Shown here piece by piece: positions 6,134 to 7,740 of a DNA stretch of 7,740 nt. The notes under the pieces were generated by a model that worked only from the letters and a program-made list of their open reading frames with translations, was not told the origin of the DNA and searched no databases. Each line of letters opens with the position of its first letter. Position 1 is the first letter of the stretch. The stretch comes from Hyphococcus sp. (GTDB lineage Bacteria; Pseudomonadota; Alphaproteobacteria; Caulobacterales; Parvularculaceae): assembly GCA_021604605.1 (NCBI GenBank), contig BQJH01000142.1:1-7740 (forward strand), given 5' to 3'. Position numbers and translations under genes: made by a program.

Positions 6134-6790
6134 TTACTCTTGAGAACTCATAGTTGTTTGCGCGCTGTGAAAAGCTGCGCAGGCGACGCGAGCGCCAGCG
6201 CCGCCAATTGGTTGTGTGACATGATCGTCTGCGCCGGCGTGTACGATGATGGCGAAACCGTCTTCATCCATGAGCGGATAGGGGCCAGCTTCAGCTGCGG
6301 CCGCTTCGCTTGGGTATAGCGCGATAGAATTGTTAAATATGGCGGCTGTCGCGCGGCCGTCTGCACCGGCGTAGATGTTTGGCATGTCCGCTCGTTCCGA
6401 TCCGTTCGGGTTGAGCAACCCATGTTCGTTGTCGTCGGGGTTTACGTGTCCGCCTGATGCTTGGAATCCGGTCTCAAAATCGGCGCAGTCGCCAATCCGA
6501 TGGAGGTGAATGGCGTGCCACCCTTGGGAAAGGTTTTTTAGATCAACCCGGATCAAGACACCGGCGCCGGGCGCATTCGCCAGGACGGCATGGCCGATTT
6601 TTTCGCCGGTTTGATCGATAAACTCTGCAGCTGCGTCAGCCCCTGAAGGAGCGGCCAGCGCTTCCAGCATGGGCTCAGCCGAACCTGCGCCGCCATATGT
6701 ATTTTGCGCATTCTCGCACGCGCTTAATATCAGGCCTGAAATCATTGAAATCAGGAGGGTTTTTACAGGTCTTTTCAAAGTTTTCCCCAC
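6134..6790 (-). CDS. Cu/Zn-type superoxide dismutase-like lipoprotein with an altered zinc site
   Basis: The 218-residue SodC-family protein should convert superoxide to peroxide and oxygen in the periplasm. A lipoprotein signal is clear: KTLLISMISGLILSAC with lipobox LSAC and lipidated Cys25. Copper ligands are His95 and His97 (HAIHLHRIGDC), bridging His115 (GGHVNP) and His184 (VHAGADDH). The disulfide pair is Cys102 and Cys204 (GGAGARVAC). Zinc ligands His115, His123 (NEHG) and Asp135 (ADMPN) are present. The His expected three residues before that Asp (family HAGDxPN) is Glu132 here (ERADMPN), so zinc binding may be weakened. The start is taken as GTG (6788-6790), with TAGGA 10 nt upstream; a TTG at 6776-6778 is an alternative that keeps the signal peptide. 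It is the first gene of the probable operon with kelch, TauE/SafE and ROK genes, and diverges from gyrA. Confidence 0.9.
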   Translation of the reverse strand: MGKTLKRPVKTLLISMISGLILSACENAQNTYGGAGSAEPMLEALAAPSGADAAAEFIDQTGEKIGHAVLANAPGAGVLIRVDLKNLSQGWHAIHLHRIGDCADFETGFQASGGHVNPDDNEHGLLNPNGSERADMPNIYAGADGRATAAIFNNSIALYPSEAAAAEAGPYPLMDEDGFAIIVHAGADDHVTQPIGGAGARVACAAFHSAQTTMSSQE

Positions 6791-6897
6791 TTTAGCATTT
6801 TCCTATCCTATCCTAAGAGAAGCCGGGAATAAACCAGCCTAAAAACACCGCTAAAAAGGCCGTGAATGCTTGGCTTTGAGGGGGGTGAATGCTAAAG
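6790..6897. repeat. Repeated AATGCT sites in the sodC/gyrA divergent region
   Basis: AATGCTAAAG occurs on the plus strand at 6888-6897 and on the minus strand as the complement of 6790-6799, forming a perfect 10-bp inverted repeat about 88 bp apart. A third related site forms a direct repeat: GTGAATGCT at 6862-6870 and 6885-6893, start to start 23 bp, about two helical turns. The minus-strand copy sits directly before the sodC-like start, and the plus-strand copies lie 47-78 bp before the gyrA start. This arrangement could be operator sites for a shared regulator. Confidence 0.4.
6801..6815 (-). repeat. Three tandem TAGGA units before the sodC-like gene
   Basis: On the minus strand the leader carries TAGGA three times in direct tandem, 10-24 nt before the GTG start. 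Each unit contains an AGGA Shine-Dalgarno core; the one nearest the start is the likely ribosome binding site, at a rather long 10-nt spacing. A five-base tandem repeat can also change copy number by slippage and so change the spacing. Confidence 0.6.
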
Positions 6898-6899
6898 CG
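6871..6899 (+). promoter_or_regulatory. Weak candidate promoter for gyrA
   Basis: TTGGCT (4/6 to TTGACA, 6870-6875) is followed after 17 bp by TAAAGC (3/6 to TATAAT, 6893-6898). The second GTGAATGCT copy falls inside the spacer. The match is poor, and other placements in this GC-mixed region are possible. Confidence 0.18.
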
Positions 6900-6925
6900 T
6901 CTACTCTAATTCTCCTCTTGATTCT

Positions 6926-6931
6926 GGAAGG
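6926..6931 (+). promoter_or_regulatory. Ribosome binding site of gyrA
   Basis: GGAAGG lies 8 nt before the GTG at 6940-6942. It supports that GTG rather than a later ATG as the gyrA start. Confidence 0.65.
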
Positions 6932-6939
6932 CTGGCCGC

Positions 6940-7740
6940 GTGGCGGACGACAATAACGACAATACCAATGACCAGGGTGAAAACCCGAATTCTGACCCTG
7001 GCGTAACGTCAATTTCCATCGAAGACGAAATGCGCAAATCCTATCTGGATTATGCCATGAGCGTGATCGTCAGCCGGGCGATTCCGGATGCGCGTGACGG
7101 CTTGAAACCGGTTCACCGGCGCATTCTGTGGTCGATGCATGAAAATGGTTATGCGTTCAACAAGCCCTATCGAAAATCTGCACGCGTTGTCGGTGATGTG
7201 ATCGGTAAATATCACCCCCATGGTGACCAATCGATTTACGATGCTTTGGCGCGGATGGCGCAGGACTTTTCTCTGCGGTTGCCGTTGCTCGACGGCCAAG
7301 GGAACTTCGGTTCCATTGACGGTGATCCACCGGCCGCCATGCGATATACCGAAGTACGCATGGACAAACCGGCTCATGCTCTGCTCGAAGACATCGAAAA
7401 AGACACGGTCGGGTTTCAGCCAAACTATGATGGTTCTGAAAAAGAGCCGACAGTGCTGCCGGCTCGTTTTCCTAATCTCTTAGTCAATGGGGCAGGCGGT
7501 ATTGCCGTCGGTATGGCGACAAATATTCCGCCGCATAATCTCGGTGAGATTGTCGACGCAACCATGGCGATGATCGATAATACCGAGATCACAGATGAAG
7601 AGCTGATCCAGATTGTGCCGGGCCCCGACTTTCCAACGGGCGGCATTATTCTGGGGCGCACCGGATCAAAGGCCGCGCTTTTGCTCGGCCGCGGGTCTGT
7701 AGTGATGCGCGGTCGCGCGACCATTGAAGAAGTGCGCAAG
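6940..7740 (+). CDS. gyrA: DNA gyrase subunit A, N-terminal part (3'-truncated by window end)
   Basis: GyrA is the DNA-cleaving subunit of gyrase (A2B2), which introduces negative supercoils using ATP hydrolysed by GyrB. The 267 residues in the window are the winged-helix/tower part: [20 protein letters not shown] (35-54); LKPVHRRIL (55-63); [16 protein letters not shown] (81-96); [20 protein letters not shown] (119-138) with catalytic Tyr136 (E. coli Tyr122); [19 protein letters not shown]; and [10 protein letters not shown]. Every position reads in frame to the right edge with no stop. GSIDGD at this point favours GyrA over ParC. A GTG start with GGAAGG 8 nt upstream adds an Asn/Asp-rich acidic stretch (3-20), 14 residues longer than E. 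coli before the active site. The residue equivalent to E. coli Ser83 is Gln97, and Asp87 is kept as Asp101. Confidence 0.96.
   Translation, partial: MADDNNDNTNDQGENPNSDPGVTSISIEDEMRKSYLDYAMSVIVSRAIPDARDGLKPVHRRILWSMHENGYAFNKPYRKSARVVGDVIGKYHPHGDQSIYDALARMAQDFSLRLPLLDGQGNFGSIDGDPPAAMRYTEVRMDKPAHALLEDIEKDTVGFQPNYDGSEKEPTVLPARFPNLLVNGAGGIAVGMATNIPPHNLGEIVDATMAMIDNTEITDEELIQIVPGPDFPTGGIILGRTGSKAALLLGRGSVVMRGRATIEEVRK

Noticed and set aside
5668..6319. Long open frames on the plus strand (161 and 166 codons) opposite the kelch and sodC-like genes
   Set aside because: They overlap two well-supported minus-strand genes, lack ribosome binding sites and have composition typical of antisense shadow frames.
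7425..7739. Minus-strand open frame of 104 codons at the right edge
   Set aside because: It lies fully opposite gyrA, whose conserved motifs fix the plus-strand frame.
1..7740. CRISPR arrays, tRNA or rRNA genes, insertion sequences, phage genes
   Set aside because: No regularly spaced repeats, tRNA-like cloverleaf, transposase motif or terminal repeats with target duplications were seen.

Overview
The window looks like a chromosomal segment of a Gram-negative bacterium, most likely an alphaproteobacterium of moderate GC. The evidence is a kdsB gene (CMP-KDO synthesis for LPS), a periplasmic lipoprotein superoxide dismutase, a Tat-exported protein, and a GyrA whose N-terminal sequence reads as alphaproteobacterial. 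The taxonomy is inferred from reading protein sequence, not from a search.

Layout, left to right. (1) 1-2223, plus strand: the 3' part of a 2-oxo acid dehydrogenase E1 gene (beta/transketolase-like domain, cut by the window edge), then 15 bp later a complete E2 lipoyl acyltransferase. Together they are two of the three enzymes of a 2-oxo acid dehydrogenase complex; no E3 gene is present here. (2) 2233-2973, minus strand: kdsB, convergent with the E2 gene across only 9 bp. (3) 2974-3308: a 335-bp gap with no confident gene. It holds two short open tails on opposite strands that may be gene remnants, and one arm of an 11-bp inverted repeat whose other arm lies at the end of the next gene. (4) 3309-6790, minus strand: a probable four-gene operon transcribed from right to left: sodC-like lipoprotein, Tat-exported six-repeat kelch protein, TauE/SafE-family membrane protein (its TTG start overlaps the kelch stop), and a ROK-family sugar kinase resembling the fructokinase Mak. 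(5) 6791-6939: a 149-bp divergent control region carrying repeated AATGCT-containing sites. (6) 6940-7740, plus strand: the 5' part of gyrA, cut by the right edge.

The E1/E2, kdsB and gyrA genes are housekeeping. The least ordinary part is the minus-strand cluster. It would place a dismutase and a beta-propeller in the periplasm, a permease in the inner membrane and a sugar kinase in the cytoplasm. The dismutase keeps all copper ligands but has Glu where one zinc-ligand His is expected. The kelch plus ROK-kinase pairing recalls, only in outline, NanM/NanK of sialic acid use; what this cluster does is not established by the sequence.
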